From assembly GCA_950097015.1 (NCBI GenBank), contig CATNEN010000038.1, positions 18,114,001 to 18,178,000 on the forward strand: DNA of 64,000 nt, given 5' to 3'. Made by a program: the position numbers and the translations under genes. This stretch comes from Macrostomum hystrix (lineage: Eukaryota > Platyhelminthes > Macrostomidae). Shown one piece after another: positions 12,050-24,271 of this stretch (position 1 is the stretch's first letter; each line of letters opens with the position of its first letter). Below the pieces are notes generated by a model. The model had not been told where the DNA came from. It saw nothing but the letters and a program-made list of their open reading frames with translations, and ran no database searches.

Positions 12050-12662
12050 CATTTACAACTGGAGCTTTAATGTTAAAAACACGAGGAGCAGTGGAATGAA
12101 ATTCAGAAACTAAAAACTCTTGTAATAAGGCCAGTATCGTAATTAATACTTCAAGTTAATTAATAGTCATATCTCTCTCCCTCTCCTTGTTTCAAATCGT
12201 AATTGAACAGCCCTGAATAACCAAGGTATTTATATTGAATTACTTGTGTTAGAAACTATTTATTATAACTGGTGAGTGTTAGCTGAGATTGGGGAACATT
12301 CTGGTCAACTTGAGAATTTAGGAAAGCAGAAAGAGAAACAAAAGTACATTGAAGACGCGCAAAGGTATATATGAATTTTACATGTATATATCAATTAGGA
12401 CACATTGGTTACACAGCTAAGCGACGGGTACAAAAACATAAATAATCTAGAATATTATACCAAAAACAATGGCCCACAGAGTGGAACACATATGATAATG
12501 AACAAGTCTGTGTCGTGGCTTGGAAAAATCTAGTTTTTATGTCGTATTATTGACCAGCTATTTGTTGACGCATTTAAAGTCAAGACAAATAAGACAGTAG
12601 CCAATGATAGCTATATGATAGCAATTATAATATAATAATTATCATTTGTATTAATTAAAATT
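12050..12662. other. AT-rich spacer between two minisatellites
   Basis: No open frame, repeat family or RNA gene recognised. Confidence 0.6.
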
Positions 12663-13703
12663 ATATTAGCAATCCATTTTATTCCATCATCCATAGATGT
12701 GGAGTATAGATTAGCAATCCATTTTATTCCATCATCCATAGATGTGGAGTATAGATTAGCAATCCATTCTATTCCATCATCCATAGATGTGGAGTATAGA
12801 TTAGCAATCCAATCTATTCTATCATCCATAGATGTGGAGAATAGATTAGCAATCCATTCTATTCCATCATCCATAGATGTGGAGTATAGATTAGCAATCC
12901 ATTCTATTCCATCATCCATAGATGTGAAGCATAGACTAGCAGTCCAATCTATTCTATCATCCATAGATGTGGAGTATAGATTAGCAATCCATTCTAATAC
13001 ATCATCCATAGATGTGGAGTATAGATTAGCAATCCCTTCTATTCCATCATCCATAGATGTGGAGTATAGATTAGCAATCCATTTTAATGCATCATCCATT
13101 GATGTGAAGCATAGATTAGCAATCCATTCTAATACATCATCCATTGATGTGAAGCATAGATCAGCAATCCATTCTAATACACCATCCATAGATGTGAAGC
13201 ATAGATTAGCAATCCAATCTATTCTATCATCCATAGATGTGGAGTATAGATTAGCAATCCATTCTAATACACCATCCATAGATGTGAAGTATTGATTAGC
13301 AATCCATTCTATTCCATCATCCATAGATGTGGAGTATAGATTAGCAATCCACTCTATTCCATCATCCATAGATGTGGAGTATAGATTAGCAATCCATTCT
13401 ATTCCATCATCCATAGATGTGGAGTATAGATTAGCAATCCACTCTATTCCATCATCCATAGATGTGAAGTATAGATTAGCAATCCACTCTATTCCATCAT
13501 CCATTGACTTACTTGACTTAGCGGCAGGGGGCCTCCATGACGGACGCAGCGAGGAGGCGGCTGTTGCCGCCCATATCGCTAACCCCTGGCATTCCATCAT
13601 CCATAGATGTGAAGTATAGATTAGCAATCCATTCTATTCCATCATCCATAGATGTGGAGTATAGATTAGCAATCCATTCTATTCCATCATCCATAGATGT
13701 TAC
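12663..13703 (+). repeat. 45-bp minisatellite, about 21 copies, with an 86-bp insert
   Basis: Unit parts: AGATTAGCAATCCATTCTAT, TCCATCATCCATAGATGTGG, AGTAT. Because 45 is divisible by 3, the array is open in long frames on both strands (338 codons minus, 198 codons plus) as 15-residue repeats; this is a by-product of the period. GC-rich unrelated sequence occupies 13505-13590 between two copies of ATTCCATCATCCAT. Confidence 0.9.
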
Positions 13704-14245
13704 CCTTCCTAATAATGGAACACTGAAACTACACCCATAACATAGACTATTTAAATTTAAACACACAAAAAGCCTGAGGACGTAATATAATACAATGTAT
13801 ATAATACAAAAAATAAATAGTTTGCTTAGGCTTAGAGAGAACAATGGACAAATCCGATAATTTGCTGCAGTGTGATAATGTTTTTATGTATATATATGTA
13901 GATATCAATAAGCAGGGATAGGCATTCTCCACGCCTACAAACAACATCAACGAAACTGTACAGCGGGTACTGATTCAAAGCGGACCGATTTTTTTATTTA
14001 AATTAGCAAATCCAACACGGTGTGAATTTTACATCGCTTTCTAGTGAAAATACAGACCAGCAAAAATTAGGCGGGATAAATTTGTTAACTCTGAAAAAAT
14101 ATACATTTACTGATTAAAATTATAAATGAGCCATTTATGATAATAGCGCGAAAAACTTCAGATAAAGATGTACTTTAGAGATAAATTTAGAGATAATGCT
14201 CGGGTTTGGCAATGAGCAAGAAGTCATTGAGTGGTTTAAATAGCA
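13704..14245. other. AT-rich spacer
   Basis: No gene, repeat family or RNA recognised. Confidence 0.5.
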
Positions 14246-14710
14246 TTGAGTGTACATTGGGTGAGAAGGTTGGCTTGCAGTGAGTGTACATTCGGGGAGA
14301 GGGTTGGCTGGCATTGAGTGTACATTCGGGGAGAGGGTTGTCTGCCATTGAGTGTACATTGGGGGAGAGGGTTGGCTTGCAGTGAGTGTACATTGGGGGA
14401 GAGGGTTGGCTTGCAGTGAGTGTACATTGGGGGAGAGGGTTGGCTTGCAGTGAGTGTACATTGGGGGAGAGGGTTGGCTGGCATTGAGTGTACATTGGGG
14501 GAGAGGGTTGGCTTGCAGTGAGTGTACATTGGGGGAGAGGGTTGGCTTGCAGTGAGTGTACATTGGGGGAGGGTTGGCTTGCAGTGAGTGTACATTGGGG
14601 GAGAGGGTTGGCTTGCAGTGAGTGTACATTGGGGGAGAGGGTTGGCTTGCAGTGAGTGTACATTGGGGGAGGGTTGGCTTGCAGCGAGTGTACATTGTGG
14701 GAGAGGGTTA
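14246..14710 (+). repeat. 34-bp minisatellite, about 14 copies
   Basis: Unit GAGTGTACATTGGGGGAGAG plus GGTTGGCTTGCAGT. Two units lack the GAGA step, and variants near the left end carry GGCATT in place of TTGCAGT. Strongly G-rich on the plus strand. Confidence 0.95.
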
Positions 14711-15461
14711 GCTAGCCCATATACGATAAATCAGGTACAAGCAAGTGAGACGATGGAAAAAATTACATTGAGGTGGCTTATCTAATTGCTGCGAACTGTT
14801 GCCCAATACGTTAAGTCTGGATATAATATGTGAATTATAGAAAAAATACTCATTTGTAATATTCTAGTGAAAAAAATGAGCACAAAATCACACAAGCAGA
14901 ACGTAATAGAGACATTTAAGCGAATTAATTTTTAAGGTGTTATAATTAAACGATAGAAGCTGAGGGACCTGATAACATTAGATGACACAAAAGCTTATAT
15001 ATATAAATATTCACGCAGAAGACACACGCGAAAACGAGTTAGTTAGCTACTGGCACTATGACGAACAAATCAATGATGATTGGCTGGATTATTTTGCGGC
15101 TATCAGCTAGCCCAGGCTAAAAAGCTTTTTTTCAAAACTTCCTTAAACCAGTAGTTATTAAACTGGATTTTTTGCCGCAAAATGCTACCAAATGTCATTT
15201 TAAGAAAAAACAAACCTGGCGAGACAGAAATACAATTGAAAATGATGAGAAATATTAGCGCTTCTAGGATTAACTAAAAAAACACAATAAATAAAGACAG
15301 ACAGGAACTGCTAAGAGAGGGAGAGAGACACGGTCCTAAATATGACAGAAACCGTTGGTTAAACAAATCTTCTGCAAGCCTGGGCCAATGACGCTGCACA
15401 GCGGGTGTCACGTTTCTGAAATTTAGCGATTCAAGACTGATAATCAGGTTTTATTGGTTTT
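14711..15461. other. AT-rich spacer
   Basis: No gene or repeat family recognised. A short (TA)n run lies near 15000. Confidence 0.5.
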
Positions 15462-17520
15462 ACTGTTCTAACTGAAGGTCAGGGAACTGTTCTAACTGAA
15501 GGTCAGGGAACTGTTCTAACTGAAGGTTAGGGAACTGTTATAACTGAAGGTTAGGGAACTGTTCTAACTGAAGGTTAGGGAACTGTTCTAACTGAAGGTC
15601 AGGGAACTGTTTTAACTGAAGGTCAGGGAACTGTTCTAACTGAAGGTTAGGGAACTGTTATAACTGAAGGTTAGGGAACTGTTCTAACTGAAGGTCAGGG
15701 AACTGTTCTAACTGCAGGTCAGGGAACTGTTTTAACTGAAGGTCAGGGAACTGTTCTAACTGAAGGTCAGGGAACTGTTCTAACTGAAGGTCAGGGAACT
15801 GTTTTAACTGAAGGTCAGGGAACTGTTCTAACTGAAGGTCAGGGAACTGTTCTAACTGAAGGTCAGGGAACTGTTCTAACTGAAGGTCAGGGAACTGTTA
15901 TAACTGAAGGTCAGGGAACTGTTCTAACTGAAGGTCAGGGAACTGTTTTAACTGAAGGTCAGGGAACTGTTCTAACTGAAGGTCAGGGAACTGTTTTAAC
16001 TGAAGGTCAGGGAACTGTTTTAACTGAAGGTCAGGGAACTGTTCTAACTGAAGGTCAGGGAACTGTTCTAACTGAAGGTCAGGGAACTGTTCTAACTGAA
16101 GGTCAGGGAACTGTTATAACTGAAGGTCAGGGAACTGTTCTAACTGAAGGTCAGGGAACTGTTTTAACTGAAGGTTAGGGAACTGTTCTAACTGAAGGTC
16201 AGGGAACTGTTTTAACTGAAGGTTAGGGAACTGTTCTAACTGAAGGTTAGGGAACTGTTCTAACTGAAGGTTAGGGAACTGTTATAACTGAAGGTTAGGG
16301 AACTGTTCTAACTGAAGGTCAGGGAACTGTTTTAACTGAAGGTCAGGGAACTGTTCTAACTGAAGGTTAGGTAACTGTTCTAACTGAAGGTCAGGGAACT
16401 GTTCTAACTGAAGGTTAGAGAACTGTTTTAACTGAAGGTTAGGGAACTGTTCTAACTGAAGGTCAGGGAACTGTTTTAACTGAAGGTTAGGGAACTGTTC
16501 TAACTGAAGGTTAGGGAACTGTTCTAACTGAAGGTTAGGGAACTGTTATAACTGAAGGTTAGGGAACTGTTCTAACTGAAGGTCAGGGAACTGTTTTAAC
16601 TGAAGGTCAGGGAACTGTTCTAACTGAAGGTTAGGGAACTGTTCTAACTGAAGGTCAGGGAACTGTTATAACTGAAGGTCAGGGAACTGTTCTAACTGAA
16701 GGTCAGGGAACTGTTCTAACTGAAGGTCAGGGAACTGTTTTAACTGAAGGTCAGGGAACTGTTTTAACTGAAGGTCAGGGAACTGTTCTAACTGAAAATC
16801 AGGGAACTGTTCTAACTGAAGGTCAGGGAACTGTTTTAACTGAAAGTCAGGAAACTGTTTTAACTGAAGGTCAGGGAACTGTTTTAACTGAAGGTCAGGG
16901 AACTGTTCTAACTGAAGGTCAGGGAACTGTTCTAACTGAAGGTCAGGGAACTGTTTTAACTGAAAGTCAGGGAACTGTTTTAACTGAAGGTCAGGGAACT
17001 GTTCTAACTGAAGGTCAGGGAACTGTTTTAACTGAAGGTCAGGGAACTGTTCTAACTGAAGGTTAGGGAACTGTTATAACTGAAGGTCAGGGAACTGTTC
17101 TAACTGAAGGTCAGGGAACTGTTCTAACTGAAGGTTAGGGAACTGTTATAACTGAAGGTTAGGGAACTGTTCTCCCTGAAAGTTAGGGAACTGTTCTTCC
17201 TGAAGGTTAGGGAACTGTTATAACTGAAGGTTAGGGAACTGTTCTTCCTGAAGGTTAGGGAACTGTTCTCCCTGAAGGTTAGGGAACTGTTTGAACTGAA
17301 CGTTAGGGAACTGTTCTCCCTGAAGGTTAGGGAACTGTTATAACTGAAGGTTAGGGAACTGTTCTCCCTGAGGGTTAGGGAACTGTCCTCCCTGAAGGTT
17401 AGGGAACTGTTTGAACTGAACGTTAGGGAACTGTTCTCCCTGAAGGTTAGGGAACTGTTATAACTGAAGGTTAGGGAACTGTTCTCCCTGAGGGTTAGGG
17501 AACTGTCCTCCCTGAAGGTT
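15462..17520 (+). repeat. 24-bp minisatellite, about 85 copies, with telomere-like TTAGGG
   Basis: Unit GTTCTAACTGAAGGTCAGGG plus AACT. Many units read GGTTAGGG instead of GGTCAGGG. The last 360 bp switch to a subfamily with TCTCCCTGAAGGTTAGGG and TTGAACTGAACGTTAGGG, and part of it is duplicated (about 17280-17400 against 17400-17520). Confidence 0.97.
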
Positions 17521-17785
17521 ACTATTTAGTAATTATAAATTATCTCTACTTTAGATATAAACTTAAATCAATTATTTTTAAACTTACCCGATTTCCTGCA
17601 GATTCCGATAATTTCCGCTGAATATTACTATATAAGTAGCAATCGTAGTAAAAAATCATGTAGCTACCCAGAATCAGTATAGTGTCAGGGCTTTCTCAAT
17701 ATACTATTTTAATAATTTCAATTTTATAAATAATAATAAATATAAATATAAATTTTTGTCAATTCGCAACAAAGCACAGATTTTT
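17521..17785. other. 3' flank of the PP2C gene
   Basis: AT-rich sequence, presumably the 3' UTR of the minus-strand phosphatase and its flank. No clear AATAAA read on the minus strand. Confidence 0.5.
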
Positions 17786-20700
17786 TCAATTTTCTTCTGT
17801 AGCTGGCGCCGTTAGTCGCTTGTAGGTCTCCTCAATGATTGGGATTCTGAAATGGGAAGTAAGTGTTACAAGAATGATTTGAATTTTTGGAAAGTGAAAA
17901 GTACAAATTTAGGAACTTATGGAGTTAAAAGTTCATTTCTGGGATCTTAGCAGTTGCATGTAAATTTTGAAGACATTTATTGATTACAATTTGAGGATCT
18001 GTAAAATCTAAGTAAATCGAAGGTTCTGAGAAGTTAAAATAAGGATTGGAAGATCTGGGATGATCAACATTGCAAATTCTGTTAACTGACTTGCTGGCCA
18101 GGCCGCCACCAGCTGGCATGGTCTCATTCTGCAGCTTTTCCTTCACATGGCTGAAAAGTTGCATGAGATCCAGGTTGGGCGAGGCCTCCATCTTGGACTC
18201 GACGGCTTCGACAATCTTGGCATTGAGCTGCTTATCGGCCTCCACAGCAGCTGGGTCAACCTGCGTGATTGGTGTGCGGGTTAAGCTTAAATAAAAGCTT
18301 GGACCTAAGACCAGATTAAGATCCACTAATTCAATGGGATTTCCCACCAATTTACTACACCAAATCAACATTCCTTGGGATTTCCCACCAATTTACTACA
18401 CCAAATCAACATTCCTTGGGATTTCCCACCAATTTACTACACCAAATCAACATTCCTTGGGATTTCCCACCAATTTAAAACACCAAATCAACATTCTTTG
18501 GGATTTCCCACCAATTTAAAACACCAAATCAACATTCCTTGGGATTTCCCACCAATTTACTACACCAAATCAACATTCTTTGGGATTTCCCACCAATTTA
18601 CAACACCAAATCAACATTCCTTGGGATTTCCCACCAATTTACTACACCAAATCAACATTCCTTGGGATTTCCCACCAATTTACTACACCAAATCAACATT
18701 CTTTGGGATTTCCCACCAATTTACTACACCAAATCAACATTCTTTGGGATTTCCCACCAATTTACAACACCAAATCAACATTCTTTGGGATTTCCCACCA
18801 ATTTACTACACCAAATCAACATTCCTTGGGATTTCCCACCAATTTACTACACCAAATCAACATTCTTTGGGATTTCCCACCAATTTACAACACCAGATCA
18901 ACATTCTTTGGGATTCCCCACCAATTTACTACACCAGATCAACATTCTTTGGGATTTCCCACCAATTTAAAACACCAGATCAACATTCTTTGGGATTCCC
19001 CACCAATTTAAAACACCAGATCAACATTCTTTGGGATTCCCCACCAATTTACAACACCAGATCAACATTCTTTGGGATTCCCCACCAATTTACTACACCA
19101 GCTAAAGTTTTTGCCTGTCTCTTCTGTCAATAAAAAAGTCATACAGACCTTTGGCGCATTGTCAAAGGCGATGATGATAACGCTCATATTGTCGCGACTG
19201 CCTTTGTGCAGACAGGTGTCAACAATTTCGTTGCAAACGTGCGACAGATTGTCTGAGACGCGGTTTCGATGCAGCAGGAAGCTGCACAGATCGTCGTTGG
19301 TCATGACGTCCCAGATGCCATCGCAGGCCAACACCGCGAATTGGTCGGTAGCGAAGTCGCGATTGATGGCGAATATCTCCGGCTCCGGCGAGACCAGCTG
19401 CTCCGTGGCGGTGCGACCTTCCACATTCTTGTATTCGAAGTCGCCTAGTGACCTACTGACAGCCAGTGAGCCGTTTACCTGAGTGAAGCAAACAAACAAT
19501 CAGTGTCTGAGTTTATTCGGCTTATAAAGAGTAAGAATAATACTAGAGATCATGCACATGAGGTTCTTCGAAGAGGTACTTCGAAGAAAAGGTTGTTAGC
19601 CTTGTGGTTAGAGCGGACTCACGACTTGAAGGTCGGGGGTTCGATTCCCGACTCCATTGGAGCAATTTGTGTCCTTTAGCAAGACACTAACTATGTATTG
19701 CTTCAGTTCACCCAGCTGTTGAATGGGTGCCAGTATTAGCTAAGGTAATTGAGGGTGGGTGTGGCGTCCCCTCAGTCCATGGACTGAACAGCCGTACGCA
19801 GTCTTCAAATTATTATTATATTATCATTATTACAATTATCATTGGGCTGAAGATCAATAAAGGTAGCATTGGATAGGCCATAAGACTCCACAGTATGAAA
19901 TGTAGTGTGTGTGTGTGCTAAGGATTAGCGGAATGGGTAGAAACATTCAACAGTAGCTAACCCGCTGAATCATGACGGAGCCTCCAGCCTTCTGAATTCT
20001 CTCTCTTTCTCCCGGATTAATTGGTTTATGATCCGTAGTGGCCAGGACGACCCGATCGTCTCGAATGAGTACACCGCGAGAGTCGCCGCAATTGGCAAAG
20101 AAAATGTGCGACGGCGAGATCAGGACGCACACGGCGGTGCTGCCGCTCTTATCCTCGCCGATTTCAACCTGATTAGGGAGATTAGAGTGAGGTGGGCCAG
20201 GTGAAGATTTAGTAGGCTACGGCTACTGGGAAGTCATTGAAGATAAAGTGGGCTAATGATGGGCTACTGGGAAGTCATTGAAGATAAAGTGGGCTAATGA
20301 TGGGCTACTGGGAAGTCATTGAAGATAAAGTGGGCTAATGATGGGCTACTGGGAAGTCATTGAAGATAAAGTGGGCTAATGATGGGCTACTGGGAAGTCA
20401 TTGAAGATTAGATAAAGTGGGCTACTGATGGGCTACTGGGAAGTCATTGAAGATTAGATAAAGTGGGCTACTGATGGGCTACTGGGAAGTCATTGAAGAT
20501 AAGATAAAGTTGGCTAATGATGGGCTACTGAGAAGTCATTGATTGTTGCATACTAGCAGTATGGTTTAAGAATCGCTACATATTTTGCCTAGTTACTATG
20601 AGTAAGCAAATATAGTACAGGGCAATTGAAAAACCTCGGGAATGCGTCTCATGCGACTATCAAGACTCAAGAAGCCATCTGTGATGCCACGCTTCACATC

Positions 20701-20991
20701 CTCCAATGGCGGCGCAGTCTCAGGGTCCAAATTGCGAAAATCTTCTGTCTCAACAATGGCATTGAGTAGTTGCTCAGCGCAATAGGCGCTAATCCTAGCA
20801 CCAGCATGTCCATCAAACACAGCAAAGAATGACCATTTGGCCAGGTTGCCAGGCAGCCCAGTGACTGCGCAATGAGCGTCCTCCATCTCTATGCGCCAAC
20901 CCTGCATGCTGGATAGGCCATAGACTAGGCCATTGCCATGACCTGATTCATTCACTTTGTCGGTCTTAGGCTTGTCAAGAAATGCGCCCAT
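17786..20991 (-). CDS. PPM1A: Metal-dependent Ser/Thr phosphatase, PPM1A/PPM1B type (PP2C)
   Basis: PP2C phosphatases hydrolyse phosphoserine/phosphothreonine with two Mg/Mn ions; PPM1A/B dampen MAPK, TGF-beta and NF-kB signalling. Coding exons on the minus strand: 20991-20635, 20168-19962, 19478-19149, 18260-18091, 17846-17786 (stop TGA). Phases 0, 0, 0, 2 all match; about 374 residues, the usual PPM1A length. Seen: MGAFLDKP start with Gly2, the myristoylation site of this subfamily; [34 protein letters not shown] and GSRDNMSV, which supply the metal-binding Asp residues; and the C-terminal helical region with GGGLASK. The exon 1 donor (GAG|GTTTTT) is weak. Intron 1 and intron 3 hold unrelated 41-bp arrays, intron 2 a SINE-A. 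PPM1A and PPM1B cannot be separated here. Confidence 0.95.
18335..19098 (+). repeat. 41-bp minisatellite, about 18 copies, PP2C intron 3
   Basis: Unit TTGGGATTTCCCACCAATTT plus ACTACACCAAATCAACATTC and one C. Right-hand units change to CACCAGATC and GATTCCCC. It fills most of the intron between exons ending at 19149 and starting at 18260. Confidence 0.95.
19590..19815 (+). repeat. SINE-A, near full-length copy in PP2C intron 2
   Basis: tRNA-like head (CTTGTGGTTAGAGCGGACTC, GGGGGTTCGATTCCCGACTC) and full body to GAACAGCCGTACGCAGTCTT, followed by an ATT-rich tail (ATTATTATTATATTATC). The best copy for a family consensus. Confidence 0.85.
20218..20540 (+). repeat. 41-bp minisatellite, about 8 copies, PP2C intron 1
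   Basis: Unit GGGCTACTGGGAAGTCATTG plus AAGATAAAGTGGGCTAATGA and T; two units have an extra GATTA. Unrelated in sequence to the other 41-bp array in the same gene. Confidence 0.95.
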
Positions 20992-23981
20992 GTTAAAGAT
21001 ATATCTTTGAAGAATTTTAACTATTTGTATAGTGAGACTTCTTCTTAGGTAGCTGAAAGAATATAAGTGTTGAGAATATGTACAGTAGTACTTATATTAC
21101 AGTACTGTAGAGTACAGTACACTATGTATGGAACAAACAAACTTCCATATTATAGTTTAATATGCAAAATTGCAAAAACATACTATACAGTTTTAGTAAA
21201 AAAATCATTTTTACATCTCATCTTTAGAATAATAGTTGCTCACATAAAAAGTAACTCAACTTCACTTGCAATGGAAGTTGCACTCATTTTAACTTATGTT
21301 TTTAATTGTGTCAAAATGTATTAAAAGTTGCATTATAATTCTAATAGTTTTGAAAGAGTTATTTTTTCTAATAGCCTATTTATTTTACTAAGTGTAACCT
21401 TGTGTTAACACAAAAACATAATTTTGAAATGGTCACAAAAATCCAAGTAAATGAACTATTAGAAAATTTGTTATAGCAGGATAGGCATCACAAGTTATTA
21501 TTGCATAAAATATATTTATTATTGCCTAAGCAGCAGTGTTATCTTGACATTAGCAAACTTTCAAACAAATTTTCTTAGGTCTGTGCTATCTGTTCGTTAG
21601 TCCTGATCCAGATTTTTGTGTGTCTGTCTGTCTGTCTTTTAGTTAGTGCTTTATAAAAAGTTTTAGAAAGACAAAAGATGTATTTTTAGGCATAAATATT
21701 AGATTTTTTACTGAAAACTATTTTCTCAAGTTTAGGTTTTTACAAAACTCGAATAGTTTGGTTAAAAAGGAATTTATTTTCTTACAAGTTACACTATATT
21801 TTAGTAAAATCGGATGATTAACTAAATATTTTCTGGATTGAAATTTCTTAAGGTTGTTGACTACTTAATGACAATTTTTTTTTTATTGAATTTCTTTCAA
21901 ATCAACCAATTTGCAAAAAATGTAGACACTAGCTTCAGCTAAAATGCAGCTTTCTGGTTGAAAAAAAAGCAAATAAAAAAGTTACATGATATAAAAGTTT
22001 TCAGTGTTTTCTCCAAATAGTATATCAGAATTTCCTATTTACTAAGCATATTTTTTGTTTTTATCAAGTATATAATGTGGCTATATTTATATTAGCTTGA
22101 ATGGCTAATGAAACGGATTTATTATTACATTGCTCCATTACTTTGGTTGTCCTAAACTCAAATTGCTGAAAGTCTTGGTTGTGCCATTGATGCCAAGAAA
22201 TGGAATCTGCAAAAATTATGAGGGACAGAGTATTGGTATTGTTTTAGATTCCTACTCTTAATTATGTTAATAAATTTTAAGATACTAATTTTTACTTATA
22301 AATATAACCCTAACAACCTAGACCAAGGCCAACACAAATACTATCATTTAATCAAGGTATGCGGGCCCTCTGCAAGTTGACATCTTGTGCTATATGCATG
22401 TATTCAACAACAACCTAAGAAGATGTAATATACAGATTTTGTGGCACCAAGTCTTCTCCAAGTATTAGTTTGGCAATATCCTATATTAAGTTTTACATTA
22501 TTATCCTTGGTAACTCTCAGTCTTAATTGACTTATTCTCATGACTTCACTTGACTATACTCCTTAGGCTTAGACTAGAGGCCTCATGGGTTTTAGGGTCC
22601 TATTGATCAGTTATAAGGTGCATGTTAAAATAATTGAAAGCTCAAAGCTAGAGGTTTGAATCACAATTGATCACCACAGAGGCTTTGTTTTTATAATGCC
22701 ATGGCTGAAATTTAAACTAAAGACAAAACAGTTAGTTCCTTTAAACCAAAACTACAAAAATGGCCCCTTAGTGCCCAAGTGGTACCCTAAAACAAAACTA
22801 AGAGTAGGCCCTATCTAGTGGCCCGCTAATCTTCAATAATTATGTAATAAATGTAGTTGTGGTTGCCGCACTTTTGAATTTACCAACATGAAGATTTTGT
22901 TGAAAAGATTGAGATAATGATAATATGAGATTATTATGTTAATGTTTATTTGACGACAAGGAACTGAGTGACGAACTACGACGACAAACTGAATTGAGTG
23001 ACTTGATCCCTGAGAACGCCCCCCAGAAAAGACGTGCAAAACTGATTAAATTATCAGCAGCTTAAATATTAGCATAACAAAGTATTAACATTAAAATACA
23101 GAAGACGGTTTAAATATTAGGTGGACATACATTATAAATCATGATTTAGTTTAAACAATTGCACTATTTTGAGGGAAAGGGACAATTTCATTACAATTAT
23201 ATATTCTAAAAACCTTAGGCCCCTAGGCCTACCATAGCTAAACTAGCTATCCAAAAGCAAGACTAGCCCTTCATCACCAATCTCATATCAACCAATGTTC
23301 CTGTCAAACCTAGTTCGGCCTACTTAGCTACTAGCAAAACCACTAGGGTAATGTATCATCAACCGAACAGTGTATCATCAAAACTGAACAAAAATTTTGA
23401 CTCCTTCCTTGGTCTTGTGCAAGACAGAAACAAGCTATTGTGTTTCATAGAACAACTAATTTGAAAGTTGAAGAAATTATCTACAAGCTGAGGCATGATG
23501 TGCAATGAAGCATTAAGACGAAAGAAAGATATTGATGTTTCAGTAGACATTTTTATTGCAAAAGCATACTTTTTAACATTTTTCAGTCTGTACTTTAGAC
23601 GAAGATTGTATATGGTTGCTTGCCAATTAAATGACCATAAATGTAGTTATTTATAGAGCATGAAAAATGCTTTCAAATGACATAATTCATGATAGTTCAC
23701 TCATTAAAATAAGATTAAACCACTCACTCAAATTGTAAAACCAAACAATAAATTCTCTGTTTGGTTTGAAGATACATGAAAATCATTGTTTGGTTTTAGA
23801 TAAAAAGCAAGAATAGGCCCTAACTTTTTTTCTATTTGACAAAATAGCAAAGCAGATACTTTTTAGAAAGATGTAACTGTTTTCTATAACTTGGCTTTTG
23901 ATTTATCATCATATCTTAAATAGAAAATCTGTAGCTTAGGTTTGAAGTTAAAAAAATACACATTCTTATTTGGTTGATGAT
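20992..23981. other. AT-rich intergenic DNA upstream of the PP2C gene
   Basis: About 3 kb with no supportable open frame, RNA or repeat family. Contains short homopolymer runs and a (TCTG)n stretch near 21620-21640. Presumably includes the PP2C promoter and 5' UTR, not locatable by eye. Confidence 0.5.
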
Positions 23982-24262
23982 CATACATGCGCAACACCCG
24001 GCCGACCCGGCCGAACTGGCCGGGTGAAACGAGGGCCAAGCAAGGTAAGTCGCAAAAACCAATTGACCAAGCGCAAAAAAATCAAAGGGGGGACCAAGGG
24101 ACAAAAAAGGAAGGCGTGAAGAAAAGGAAAAAGGGGAGAGAAAAAGAGAGCAAATGAGAGCAAACTAAGTCGTAAATAGAGCAATGAAATGAACTAAGTC
24201 GCAAATGAGAGCAAAAACTAAGTCGCACGGCCGGCTAAGATTTGGGAGGTTGCGCATGTATG
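23982..24262. mobile_element. 281-bp MITE with 14-bp TIRs and 9-bp target duplication
   Basis: Starts CATACATGCGCAAC and ends GTTGCGCATGTATG, exact inverted repeats. Flanked by identical 9-bp GTTGATGAT at 23973-23981 and 24263-24271. The interior is GC/purine rich, unlike the flanks: CCGGCCGACCCGGCCG near the left end, CGGCCGGC near the right, and several AAACTAAGTCGCAAATGAG-like steps. No coding capacity. A 9-bp duplication is typical of the Mutator (MULE) superfamily; that assignment is inference. Confidence 0.9.
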
Positions 24263-24271
24263 GTTGATGAT

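Noticed and set aside
12611-13627. 338-codon minus-strand frame of 15-residue repeats
   Set aside because: The frame is open because the 45-bp period is a multiple of three; the plus strand is open too, and there is no start or splice support.
14135-14695. Several 120-190 codon minus-strand frames
   Set aside because: Shadows of the 34-bp minisatellite, shifting frame from unit to unit.
15462-17520. CRISPR array or true telomere
   Set aside because: Units are head-to-tail without unique spacers, and only one TTAGGG occurs per 24 bp.
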